Of a DNA stretch of 64,000 nt, positions 55,062 through 63,906 are shown one piece after another. The position numbers were made by a program, and so were the translations under genes. Each line of letters starts with the position of its first letter. Position 1 is the stretch's first letter. This stretch comes from Sulfitobacter undariae (lineage in GTDB: Bacteria; Pseudomonadota; Alphaproteobacteria; Rhodobacterales; Rhodobacteraceae): the NCBI RefSeq assembly GCF_014196805.1, contig NZ_JACIEI010000011.1, positions 39,774 to 103,773 on the forward strand. The letters run 5' to 3'. Below the pieces are notes generated by a model that searched no databases, was not told where the DNA came from, and saw nothing but the letters and a program-made list of their open reading frames with translations.

Positions 55062-56041
55062 TAGCCGAATAGCCTTCTTGTGAATGCCCCGTTTTGCTTA
55101 GGGGAAGTCTCAAGCGCATTAGCTTCGCTTTCGGCATTTTGTAAAGTCTTCAACAGTGCATTCACCGAGCTGCGCGAAGAGCGCCAGTCGAGCTGAACAG
55201 GCTCGCTCACAACGGCGTGCAACACCATGGGGCGGCCATCACAATAATATAGATCCATTTCGCGCAAGCGTTGCGCAACAGCGGTTTGGAATTCTTTCTG
55301 GTCAAACGATCTGCCTGTGTCACGGACGCAGGCAAAATCACCTTCGCCTGCATGCGCTACAAAGAATTTAAAGGGCTTCAGGCAATCGGATATGGCTTCT
55401 GCGACATCAGTCATCGCAAATTGGAATTCATACTGGCTGGCACCTCGGAAAATGTGTTTGGCGTCTTTTACCGCAACGCTGAAAACGCAATTCCCAAAGA
55501 GGGCGGCACGCGACATCTGGAGAAGATAATTTTCAAGCGAAAGATAATCAATAACTCCATCAACATCCACGATATGCAGGCGTTGGCTGGTATCAGCCGG
55601 GTTCATTATCGCGTTATCGGCTCCGCTCCAGTTGACTGGATTGCGGTCCTGCTGCTGTTTGCGCTCTGTCACCAAGGCGTCAATGAGTTTCAATCGGGAA
55701 TCTAATTCCTGAATGTCGAAGGGTTTGGTGATATAGTCTGTGGCACCAGCAGCGAAGGCGCTGTCGACATATTTGCGATCGGCCATTGCTGTGATCATCA
55801 AGATCGGGGTCCGCGCGTACTCTACCGTATTGCGGAGTTGGGAAACCAAAGAGATCCCGTCCATGCCCGGCATTTGGATGTCAAACAAGAGACAGTCAAA
55901 CGGGTCTGTTGTGGCCTCAAGAATATCTAGCGCTTCTTGTCCTGACTCCGCCAAAACAACCGACGCGTAGCCGAGTGCATTCAAGATTTCTGACAGCAAT
56001 TCACGAATGATCTCGTCGTCGTCTACAGCAAGGATTTTCAT
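55061..56041 (-). CDS. Response regulator with degenerate GGDEF-like C-terminal domain
   Basis: A 326-residue paralogue of the 49.8 kb protein. The receiver has VDDDE, Asp54 in LLFDIQMPG and Lys in YITKPFDI. Residues about 165-305 are the cyclase-like domain, beginning DYLSLENYLLQMSRA. At the signature position it reads AHAGEGDFACVRD (GEGDF at 232-236), which departs from GG(D/E)EF. The C-terminal tail is basic. Enzymatic activity is doubtful; a role as effector, scaffold or nucleotide sensor is more likely. It is co-transcribed with the Hpt gene. Confidence 0.8.
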   Translation of the reverse strand: MKILAVDDDEIIRELLSEILNALGYASVVLAESGQEALDILEATTDPFDCLLFDIQMPGMDGISLVSQLRNTVEYARTPILMITAMADRKYVDSAFAAGATDYITKPFDIQELDSRLKLIDALVTERKQQQDRNPVNWSGADNAIMNPADTSQRLHIVDVDGVIDYLSLENYLLQMSRAALFGNCVFSVAVKDAKHIFRGASQYEFQFAMTDVAEAISDCLKPFKFFVAHAGEGDFACVRDTGRSFDQKEFQTAVAQRLREMDLYYCDGRPMVLHAVVSEPVQLDWRSSRSSVNALLKTLQNAESEANALETSPKQNGAFTRRLFG

Positions 56042-56382
56042 TTCTTATGCCCTTCAAATGCAGCGCTATGTACTGCCGTGCTATTTGTGCTCATCTGAAT
56101 ACAACCTAGGGGCACAATTGGGCGTAAATATGGTTAATGGATGTAAAAAGGGGCCATTGTTGAAAAAACGGCGATTTTAATGGGGGAGGATACGTAATTT
56201 CTGCCGTGCGAATACAGCTTCAGGTTGTGTCTGCCGTTGCATTTCTGGGGGTCATTCCCTCGTGTTTATTGGGAATTATTAACAAAACGTTTATTTTGGC
56301 GGGCGGAGTGCATTCGCCCCTATCACTGTGGCTGAGATCGATGTTTTAGTAAAAAAATACTATGCGATTGATGCATTTCACC
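56042..56382. other. Intergenic region, A+T-rich
   Basis: Contains the promoter of the response regulator-hpt operon and the 3' flank of the tetR gene. No gene and no strong dyad seen. Confidence 0.4.
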
Positions 56383-56976
56383 TCACAAACGCAGCGATTC
56401 CACCTCTGTTGCCATATCTTCGGCTAAATTGACGAGGTCAAATTGATCCGTCGCTTGGTGCATTTCAAGGCGCAATGCTGTTATATTTGCCTGATAGCGA
56501 CGGGCAAGCCTTTCGGGGTTTGCATCAGCGGGCAATTCGCCCTGCTCTCGGGCCGCAGCAAAGGCCAAAGCGATGTCACGCCGAATGGCCCCCATATAGT
56601 CACGGGCCTTTTCAGCAATCAGGGGATCAGTCGAGCGGGTATCAACTATCGTTTTGGTCAGCATGCAGGCTTGGCGTTTTGCATCGTCAGGGTTCAGCTG
56701 TGGATAGCTCCGCAAGTGATCAGCCAGACCTTGTAGGGGCGTAGCCGCCTGTGCTATCTTTTGGGCCAATAGCTGGCGGGAGAAATTGAAATACTTCTCT
56801 AGCGCCAGCAGGTAGAGGTTCTGCTTGCTCTGGAATGCCGCATAAATACTGCCCGGCTTCATGCAAAGCGCCGCCTCAAGGTCCTTCAGAGACGTTGCAT
56901 GATACCCTTTGTCCCAAAATAGGGACATGGCAGCATCCAGTGTCTTGTCACGGTCATAAGGGGCGGCGCGGGGCAT
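56383..56976 (-). CDS. TetR family regulator of the AhpD-DsbA operon
   Basis: A 197-residue TetR/AcrR-type regulator. The HTH is DAAMSLFWDKGYHATSLKDL followed by CMKPGSIYAAFQSKQNLYLL. The C-terminal domain resembles the group that controls redox or xenobiotic genes. It is the last gene of a three-gene operon, separated from the dsbA-like gene by 2 nt, so it is probably autoregulated through the twin palindrome in front of the first gene. Confidence 0.9.
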   Translation of the reverse strand: MPRAAPYDRDKTLDAAMSLFWDKGYHATSLKDLEAALCMKPGSIYAAFQSKQNLYLLALEKYFNFSRQLLAQKIAQAATPLQGLADHLRSYPQLNPDDAKRQACMLTKTIVDTRSTDPLIAEKARDYMGAIRRDIALAFAAAREQGELPADANPERLARRYQANITALRLEMHQATDQFDLVNLAEDMATEVESLRL

Positions 56977-56978
56977 GG

Positions 56979-57632
56979 TCAGGTTTCTGCCTTGGTCAGT
57001 TGCTTTAGAATGTTCGTGTAGTTGTCGACGCCTTGTGCACCAGTGACAAGGTGCTGGCGGTCAAAAACCACCGCAGGAACGCCCTGAATGCCTTGCTTGG
57101 TCCAGAAGGCTTCGATCTCGCGTACGTCTTTGGCAAAACGCTGATCGTCAAGAACAGCAAGAGCTTCGGCGCGGTCCAGACCGTTTTCGCCTGCAATATC
57201 TGCCAGCACGTTGATGTCTGACAAGTCACGGCGATTGGTGAAGTGCGCGGTAAACAGCGCCTGCTTCATTTCGTGTTTGCGCCCTTGGGTTTCAGCCCAA
57301 TGCAGTAATTGATGGGTGTTGAATGTGTTGTGCATCCGCGAGCCTTCACCCCAACCGAACTCAAAGCCCAGATACTTGCCAAGGGCGGTCATCTGCGTGC
57401 GGCTTTGTTCGGATTGCGCACGGGTCGAGCCGTACTTCTCACTGATGTGCTCAAACGTGTCTTGGCCTTCAGGGGGCATGGTCGGGTTCAATTCGAACGG
57501 ATGCCATTGAATTTCATGCGGCGTGCCTGTCGCTTCTAGCGCCTGAGCAAGCTGGCGGTAGCCAATAATGCACCAAGGGCACATGACATCAGAAATGATA
57601 TCAATACGCAGGGGGGAGGTTTCATTGGTCAT
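56979..57632 (-). CDS. DsbA family (FrnE-like) oxidoreductase
   Basis: A 217-residue thioredoxin-fold protein without a signal peptide, so it is cytosolic. The redox motif is CPWC in ISDVMCPWCIIGYRQLAQAL (about residues 14-33). The later cis-Pro region is GVPAVVFDRQHLVTGAQG. FrnE-like proteins act as thiol isomerases in polyketide synthesis or stress. It is the middle gene of the operon, 90 nt after the AhpD-like gene. Confidence 0.92.
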   Translation of the reverse strand: MTNETSPLRIDIISDVMCPWCIIGYRQLAQALEATGTPHEIQWHPFELNPTMPPEGQDTFEHISEKYGSTRAQSEQSRTQMTALGKYLGFEFGWGEGSRMHNTFNTHQLLHWAETQGRKHEMKQALFTAHFTNRRDLSDINVLADIAGENGLDRAEALAVLDDQRFAKDVREIEAFWTKQGIQGVPAVVFDRQHLVTGAQGVDNYTNILKQLTKAET

Positions 57633-57722
57633 ACCGGCTCCGTTTGTGTTGTGTCATGTTCTATTTAAATAGGGCAGGCGGCCCGGAATTGGTAGCCGGG
57701 GCGCCTGTTGTTTTAGGACCGT

Positions 57723-58277
57723 TTAGTCTGCTTTTTTCCATGCAAACTTTTCAAACACTTTGTCCACTGGTGTTTGTGCCAGATGGTTTGTGTAGTTCGA
57801 CATGATTTTCTGGCTGTAGCCCAAGATCACTTCGAGGATGTTGCGCTTGGTAAAGCCCGCATCCAGAAACGCTTGTACGTCAGCTTCTGCAACATTGCCG
57901 CGATCACGAACCAACTGCAGGGTAAATTTGCGCAGGGCTTCAAGGCGGGCGTTGGGCAGGGGGGTCTCGTTGCGCAAGGCTTCGGTGATGGCGTCATCTA
58001 CCTTCATCATCTTCGCGATCCCTGTGTGAGCAGGCACACAGTAGTGGCATTCGTTCTCGACGTTGATGGCCTGCCAGACAACTGTCAGCTCGTCGTTGTC
58101 AAAGCTGGAGTTCACAAAGGCTTCGTGAAGTTTCTGGTAGCCTTCCAAAAGGCCGGGTGCTTCGGCCATGACGGCGTGCAAGCCGGGCAGACGGCCATTT
58201 GCGGCAATAGATTTTGCAACAAATTCTTTAGACGCTTCGGGGGCGGATTCTTCGGTGTGGATGGTGAAATCAGTCAT
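57723..58277 (-). CDS. Carboxymuconolactone decarboxylase/AhpD-like protein
   Basis: A 184-residue alpha-helical protein. The AhpD-type catalytic motif is intact: ECHYCVPAHTGIAKMM (about residues 75-90), with the Glu, CxxC and His of the alkylhydroperoxidase core. It may work with the thiol oxidoreductase encoded next in the operon in peroxide or electrophile defence. It is the first gene of the operon. Confidence 0.9.
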   Translation of the reverse strand: MTDFTIHTEESAPEASKEFVAKSIAANGRLPGLHAVMAEAPGLLEGYQKLHEAFVNSSFDNDELTVVWQAINVENECHYCVPAHTGIAKMMKVDDAITEALRNETPLPNARLEALRKFTLQLVRDRGNVAEADVQAFLDAGFTKRNILEVILGYSQKIMSNYTNHLAQTPVDKVFEKFAWKKAD

Positions 58278-58637
58278 TAGTTTCTCCTGAGGTTATGAGG
58301 CCAGCCAGTGATTGGCTGTTCGTTGTGATCCATATATGGGCAGTTTGAGCGATTGCTCAATGGTTGATTTGAGTAATCACTCAAATGTGAACGTAAACCT
58401 CTACGCGCGACATGAGCCGGCTTTGGACGGCAAGGGAGCGCTGTCAGAAGCCTCTGAAAATACACCATGTGGGGGGAATGCGACGTTTAGAGAGTTTCCA
58501 GACGTTAACAGCAATGCTGGCTCATGCAGTCACATAGCTGAAATATTCGGATCATACGAAAGCACGTATTGTCAATTGGCGTCGGTTTGCTTCCAGATCG
58601 CTGCGATTCTGACGTCTGCTATACGGGGGTCCCGCTA
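58278..58637. other. Divergent intergenic region upstream of the Na/Pi cotransporter
   Basis: Apart from the twin palindrome listed separately, no gene is seen. It should carry promoters for the minus-strand operon and the plus-strand transporter. Confidence 0.5.
58344..58385. promoter_or_regulatory. Two palindromes: candidate TetR operator
   Basis: The first, TTGAGC-GATT-GCTCAA, is at 58345-58360; the second, TTTGAGT-AATC-ACTCAAA, is at 58368-58385. They share the pattern TTGAGY-N4-RCTCAA and their centres lie 24 bp apart, on the same face of the helix if about 12 bp per turn is assumed. They are 68 to 108 nt before the AhpD-like start codon. Confidence 0.7.
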
Positions 58638-59801
58638 ATGTCGTCTACTACTACGAATACACAAAGCCATACGTCCAGTTCGAACTGGCTGCCTTGGTTC
58701 AAGGTTCTTGGGTTGGTCTATTTACTCCTGATTGCCGTTTCCATGATCAGTACTGGCTTTAAGGTTGCTGCAGGCGATCAGGCTAAGGAATTATTTGCAT
58801 TTGCAAGCAATCCACTCACCGGCGTTATCGTCGGAACAATTGCAACCGCGCTCATCCAGTCTTCCAGCACGGTCACTTCTATCATCGTTGGCCTTGTTGC
58901 GGGCGGTCTGCCTGTCGGAATCGCCATTCCCCTGATCATGGGGGCCAATATGGGCACAACGATCACCAACACCATCGTCAGCTTGGGTCATGTGCGTCAG
59001 GGCGAAGAGTTCCGCCGCGCATTCGCTGCGGCAACGGTGCATGATTTCTTCAACCTTTTCAGCATTCTGATATTCCTGCCACTGGAAATCATGTTCGGGT
59101 TTCTTGAAAAGATCGGCGTCTATCTCTCTGGCTTTATGGTCGGTGGCGATTCAATGGCGATGGGTGGGTTTAACTTTATCAATCCGATTGTGAAGCCTCC
59201 GGTTAACGCTCTGAAAGATGTATTTCAAAGCATAGGCGCCAGTGACATGGTGATGGGCATTGCCTTTATTGTACTCGGCATTACCCTGATTTTCTTGGTT
59301 ATTACAGCCATCGGTAAGTTGCTAAAGGTTCTCATGGTGGGGCGTGCCAAAGCAATTTTGCACACAGCTGTTGGCCGTGGCCCTCTCTCCGGCATCCTGT
59401 CGGGTACGGCTATCACGGTTCTGGTTCAGTCGTCATCGACCACAACCAGCCTTGTTGTGCCGCTTGCGGGATCGGGCGTGTTCAGCCTCAAACAGATTTA
59501 CCCGTTCACTTTGGGCGCTAACATCGGTACGTGTATCACGGCACTTTTGGCGGCCACAGCCGTTGACGGGGCTAATGCAGTCTTCGCATTGCAGATCGCA
59601 TTGGTTCACATCTCATACAACGTGATCGGTGTCGCGGTAATCTATGGGCTGCCTTTCACACGTAACATCCCAATCTATGCCGCTGAGTGGCTGGCTGACC
59701 TCGCAATGAAAAGCACACTCTACGTTGCTGCTTATATCGGGCTGGTCTTTTTCATCGCACCCGTCGCGCTGATTGGCATTAGCCAACTGATGGGCTGGTA
59801 A
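58638..59801 (+). CDS. Na/Pi cotransporter family protein
   Basis: A 387-residue inner-membrane protein with two inverted repeats, each holding the QSSS motif: TALIQSSSTVTSIIVGLVAG (about residues 69-88) and VLVQSSSTTTSLVVPLAGSG (about 261-280). GANMGTTITNTIV and GANIGTCITALLAAT are the paired downstream segments. It is expected to move phosphate with sodium. The C-terminal PhoU-like domain found in some relatives is absent. The start at 58638 (MSSTTTNTQ) is preferred over the longer frame. Confidence 0.9.
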   Translation: MSSTTTNTQSHTSSSNWLPWFKVLGLVYLLLIAVSMISTGFKVAAGDQAKELFAFASNPLTGVIVGTIATALIQSSSTVTSIIVGLVAGGLPVGIAIPLIMGANMGTTITNTIVSLGHVRQGEEFRRAFAAATVHDFFNLFSILIFLPLEIMFGFLEKIGVYLSGFMVGGDSMAMGGFNFINPIVKPPVNALKDVFQSIGASDMVMGIAFIVLGITLIFLVITAIGKLLKVLMVGRAKAILHTAVGRGPLSGILSGTAITVLVQSSSTTTSLVVPLAGSGVFSLKQIYPFTLGANIGTCITALLAATAVDGANAVFALQIALVHISYNVIGVAVIYGLPFTRNIPIYAAEWLADLAMKSTLYVAAYIGLVFFIAPVALIGISQLMGW

Positions 59802-59818
59802 ATTCAAGGAGATATGAA

Positions 59819-60073
59819 ATGAGCGATTTTAAACAACGTAGCGAGTCACTTCGGGCACAGATCACTGACATGGAGCAAACGCTTGGCACCATGAAGAACC
59901 AGCTTCAGGCCGAAGAAGAGCGCGAGCAACACGACGCGATTGACAGGCTTGAAGAATACCTTGGTGATCTGGAGAACAAGCACGCCAAACTACAGGACTT
60001 CTGGAAAGTTCTACGTACAGAGGTTTCCGGTATTTTCTCGGGCAGCCGTTCTGAGGTTGGTAAGGACAAGTAA
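59819..60073 (+). CDS. Small coiled-coil protein linked to the Na/Pi cotransporter
   Basis: An 84-residue, highly charged helical protein (heptad-like LRAQITDMEQTLGTMKNQL, then EEYLGDLENKHAKLQDFWKV). AAGGAGAT precedes the ATG, only 17 nt after the transporter stop, so it is co-transcribed. I do not recognise a family. It could replace the missing PhoU-like regulatory domain as a helical partner, which is inference only. Confidence 0.75.
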   Translation: MSDFKQRSESLRAQITDMEQTLGTMKNQLQAEEEREQHDAIDRLEEYLGDLENKHAKLQDFWKVLRTEVSGIFSGSRSEVGKDK

Positions 60074-60123
60074 AGTCCTGACTTACGGACCTTGCTAGCG
60101 GGAATACGCATGCATCGTTCGAC

Positions 60124-60166
60124 AAATCCGTCTGAGGTTGGGCATCCCCTGACTCCAGACGGATTT
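60124..60166 (+). terminator. Hairpin after the Na/Pi cotransporter operon
   Basis: Perfect 11-bp arms AAATCCGTCTG and CAGACGGATTT enclose 21 nt. The stem itself ends in TTT, and no further T-tract follows. Confidence 0.65.
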
Positions 60167-60797
60167 AGCTTGCGGTTTCGGAAATTTCGAGCTTTGAAGC
60201 TCTACTGAGGACCGCAACACCAACGGGTCTTTCCCCGCGTGGTTGTGAGCATGGCTTGCTGCTTATCCCTGCCTATTGTTGTCGGCCCAATTTTGCACTA
60301 GTTACATGCATCGCTGATTAAATAGCAGATGGAATTACTAAGTGTCTGAAAGTAATGTGTATAACTTGCATCAAAGTGCAAGGCTATCCGTCGCACCGAT
60401 GATGGACTGGACATACTAACGATAAAATCAAATATAAATCAGTGGCTTGTGGTAGGTGAACTCACATGTTGTTCAAATGGTTGTTCAAAGTGGGCTGAAA
60501 AACAAAAAAAGATTGTATATTCGGCGTGCAAATCTTGACCTGACAAGCTTCGGGGCGACCACCCGAATGACCAGCCCCAGCTCAAAGCGGACATGGCCGA
60601 ACGACATCAAGGGCGGAAACCGGTCATTCGCTGCGCTCGCGAGAAAATCGGCACCTCGGGCGGGAAGCGGAAGTTCGCTGCAAGAGCGAATATCAATACC
60701 TTGTCGCATTTTCAGATCAACGCGAAAGGTACCTATCAACGAGCGGTAGAATCTGGTTAGGGTAGCCTCAATTGAACTCTTTTTATGGGAAGCAATA
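60167..60797. other. Long stretch without a convincing gene, before the NACHT gene
   Basis: About 630 nt. Frames exist on both strands (60456-60749 plus, 60485-60871 minus), but they overlap, lack recognisable domains, and the minus one runs into the NACHT gene. Small dyads are CTTGCA-N6-TGCAAG near 60368 and TTCGCT-N5-AGCGAA near 60674. The last 60 nt should hold the NACHT promoter. Confidence 0.5.
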
Positions 60798-63773
60798 ATG
60801 TTCTCGTTTCTAGCAACGATTTTTTCGGGCAAACTTGCGAAGACGATGGTTGCGATCTGGACCGGCGACAAGGATCTTATTGGGACGGCGACCGAACTTG
60901 GCGCAGAGTTCTTCGACGCAAAGCTAAACGATTACCAAGAGGCTCGAAAAGCCCAACGATTCTTTGCCGAAATCGAGGATGAAGTATTCGAGAGTGTTCA
61001 AGCCTACGCTGAAACTGAATTCCGGTCTGTCTTGCCTGGTGATGTTAAACTTTCGATTGAGACTGCGCTGTCCTATGTCTGTAGCAATAGGTTTCTAGAG
61101 ACCTGCCTTGAGCACGGGCTACGGACTGAGGTGATCCTAGATGTTTTTCACAAGGAGAACATAAGAAAGCCATCCGAGCTGTGTTTAGATGAAAGCGTAT
61201 TCTTTTCACTGGGTAACCATGTCGTTGCTAAAGTCGTCTCTTGTATTGACGCATTTCCAAAATTCTCACTTGAAGCTTTAAAAGCCGTGTTGGCTGACAC
61301 GTCGGAAATTCTTGATCGTGTGTCTCGAATCGAATTGTTGGTCAATGATCTCCACCATACTACGGTAAAACCAAAATCGCCGAATGAAGTGATTTATCGA
61401 ACTGCGCTTACAAACAAGCTAGGCAAGGTCAACATATTTGGAGTTGATACTACCGGCTTACCGAAACGCTATGACCTTTCGCTCGCTTATGTAAATTTGA
61501 CTATTTCTGGGCGTGAAACAAAAAAATCTGAAAGTTCGGTAAAAGTAATCTCTCTTGCACTCAGAAACCCTCAACCTTTAACGATCGTAACTGGCGAACC
61601 AGGATCTGGAAAGACAACTTTGCTTTCTTGGCTTGTGCTTTCAATGGTGAAGAAACAGCTTCCCGAACAACTTAGACATTTAAACGATTTCTTCCCCGTA
61701 TTTGTCCGCCTCAGAGATTTCGCGGGGCAGCCTTTCCCAGAGGGTAGCGAGCTCGTTACATGCTCGCTTGGGGCTTTTGGAGCCAAACTTGACACTGATT
61801 GGGTCAGTGACATTGTGAAAAACCGCAAGCTTCTTTTTATGCTTGATGGCTATGATGAGCTACCTGAAGGGTGCCGAACTCGAGCTTCACGGTGGGTGGA
61901 GGAACTCCTGGCAGCATGGCCTGAATCGAAGGCAATACTTTCATCAAGACCTTATGCTGTCGCAGAAGTCGATCAGCTCGTAAGTGAGTGCGGCACAGCC
62001 AACCGCGAATTGAATGTCCAGCCCATGGATCCTGATCAGGTAAGTCAGCTGATTTCTCGATGGTACAAAGCCTACGAACATCAGGTCACACATAATCAAG
62101 AGAACAATGAGAACGACCTAAAACTGCTTCAGGCCCGCCTCATCAAGCAGGTTTTTTCAAATAGGATATTGCGAACCATCGTACGCAACCCATTGATTTG
62201 TTCACTACTTTGCTTTGTGAATGCTGATCGCAAAGGCATTGTCCCGAGTGATAGAGGCGAATTATACAGAATTGCGACAAGCGCATTAGTGGCGCGACGG
62301 GACGCAGAGAGGGGCATCGAAGCCGAGAGCGGCGTTGTCTTGACTGACCGGCAGAGCACAAAAATTCTATGCTTCATCGCCGAGTATTTCTATCTCCGAA
62401 AAAGCTTTCAAGTAAGGCTTGAAGACGTTGCGGGAAATCTCAAGGAGTATTTGCCCTCGTTGGGCATTGAACCATCTCAGTCTGATGCCATTTTACGGTA
62501 TCTCGCGGAACGAAGTCACGTCTTGAGAAGCCCAACAGTGGGTTCAATCGACTTTTCTCACAAAACATTTCAAGAATACTACTATGCTCTACGAATCGTA
62601 GAAAAAGGAATGGTTGAGTGGGTAAGGGACAACTTCACTAATCCAGATTTCAGTGTAGTTTGCGCTTTCACAATGTCTCTTTCGACACCAGCTTTTGCGG
62701 ATCAATTGGTTGCTGGCTTGCTCGAGAAACTGCCAAATTTGGGCGAGGCAGATCGCCGTCATTGCATGTTAGTCTTGCAGGGATCAATTCGTGACATCGC
62801 AGAACTGAGGCCAGAGCTACGGGAGACGGTGAGAAGCCATTTGGCGGAAGTCCTTCCCCCCAAGAACAGCCAAGAGGCAGATGAGCTTTCCGGCAGTGGG
62901 GCGATTATCGTAGAACCGTTAGGCGAATTTGCGGTTAAAGAATCCAAACAGTATTGGCCTTACTGCATTGCAGCACTCATTGGTTCGATGGAGCCAGACG
63001 CGTTATTCGCCCTTAAGCGGTTTGCTGAGTTAGATGACCCCGAGATAGACCAACTCCTTGTAAACGGACGACCTCTGTTTCCCAATAATGCTTATAGTCG
63101 TGTAGTACTGGCAAATTGTACAACGTTGTTGGCCATGGAAATAGTGACCAAAGAGGACGCGCACGTTGCGCTCCAGCTTCCTAGACTACAGCAATTAATC
63201 GTCAAGACTGATCTGGATGAAGAAACGTTGAGAGGTTTGGCCGGGTTGAAATCCCTCAAACACCTCGTTCTTCAAAGAAAATGCGATATTCAATCGCTTT
63301 CATTCCTGGATGGTTCTAAGCAAATTGAATTGCTGGAGTTGTACGGTGCGGAAGCGCTTCCCTCGACAGAATTTGAGAAAATTGGCCTTTGCGAAAATCT
63401 GACTAAGTTGGTGATTCATTCTGGGAAGCTTGAGGCCGTTGATTTTGTAAGAAAATTGCCTCGCCTAGAGTTTATTGATCTTAGCGAGTCCTTGAATTTT
63501 TCAGACTTATCACCTCTGCGTCGTGCTAATGGCCTTAGCGAAATCAAACTTCCTTACTCCTGGATGTATGATCAATTCGACTTCGACGCAGACGACGTAA
63601 CTATGAACAGGCTCCAAAGAGAAGTCAGTGGCTCAGATGATGACATTTTTGAATTCATAGGAGACATCGATGAATTCAGTGAGAACGAACTCATTTCCCA
63701 ACGTCTAATTGATCAACTTGTTCAGGAAGATGCTGCGTACCAAGGGTTTGATGAACTGGATTTCAGTGTTTGA
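60798..63773 (+). CDS. NACHT-domain NTPase with C-terminal leucine-rich repeats (bacterial NLR-like)
   Basis: A 991-residue protein. An unassigned helical domain (about residues 1-190) precedes the NACHT domain. Walker A is GEPGSGKTT at about 266-274, Walker B is LLFMLDGYDELPEG near 345-358, the sensor is ILSSRPYA, and the helical NACHT parts include NPLICSLLCF and FSHKTFQEYYYAL. Leucine-rich repeats span about 795-935 (LPRLQQLIVKTDL, GLKSLKHLVLQ, CENLTKLVIHS, LPRLEFIDLSE). The last 60 residues are strongly acidic. GGGAAG precedes the ATG. Bacterial NACHT proteins of this shape are known antiphage STAND ATPases; the target of this one is unknown. It stands alone, next to an IS66-type element. 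Confidence 0.9.
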   Translation: MFSFLATIFSGKLAKTMVAIWTGDKDLIGTATELGAEFFDAKLNDYQEARKAQRFFAEIEDEVFESVQAYAETEFRSVLPGDVKLSIETALSYVCSNRFLETCLEHGLRTEVILDVFHKENIRKPSELCLDESVFFSLGNHVVAKVVSCIDAFPKFSLEALKAVLADTSEILDRVSRIELLVNDLHHTTVKPKSPNEVIYRTALTNKLGKVNIFGVDTTGLPKRYDLSLAYVNLTISGRETKKSESSVKVISLALRNPQPLTIVTGEPGSGKTTLLSWLVLSMVKKQLPEQLRHLNDFFPVFVRLRDFAGQPFPEGSELVTCSLGAFGAKLDTDWVSDIVKNRKLLFMLDGYDELPEGCRTRASRWVEELLAAWPESKAILSSRPYAVAEVDQLVSECGTANRELNVQPMDPDQVSQLISRWYKAYEHQVTHNQENNENDLKLLQARLIKQVFSNRILRTIVRNPLICSLLCFVNADRKGIVPSDRGELYRIATSALVARRDAERGIEAESGVVLTDRQSTKILCFIAEYFYLRKSFQVRLEDVAGNLKEYLPSLGIEPSQSDAILRYLAERSHVLRSPTVGSIDFSHKTFQEYYYALRIVEKGMVEWVRDNFTNPDFSVVCAFTMSLSTPAFADQLVAGLLEKLPNLGEADRRHCMLVLQGSIRDIAELRPELRETVRSHLAEVLPPKNSQEADELSGSGAIIVEPLGEFAVKESKQYWPYCIAALIGSMEPDALFALKRFAELDDPEIDQLLVNGRPLFPNNAYSRVVLANCTTLLAMEIVTKEDAHVALQLPRLQQLIVKTDLDEETLRGLAGLKSLKHLVLQRKCDIQSLSFLDGSKQIELLELYGAEALPSTEFEKIGLCENLTKLVIHSGKLEAVDFVRKLPRLEFIDLSESLNFSDLSPLRRANGLSEIKLPYSWMYDQFDFDADDVTMNRLQREVSGSDDDIFEFIGDIDEFSENELISQRLIDQLVQEDAAYQGFDELDFSV

Positions 63774-63906
63774 AGCAAGCCTCCGCATCAGTTTGGCGAC
63801 ACGATTATAACTCTATCAAGCCACACGCATCTCAGGACAACAAAGAAACCATTGCCGCTCGACCTGCACTTAAGCAACTGGAGAGTTCTAGGCCGTGCAC
63901 TCTTTA

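Noticed and set aside
60456..60871. Overlapping frames of 97 (plus) and 128 (minus) residues before the NACHT gene
   Set aside because: They cover the same DNA on opposite strands, have no recognisable motif, and the minus frame extends into the NACHT coding sequence. Kept only as an unexplained stretch.
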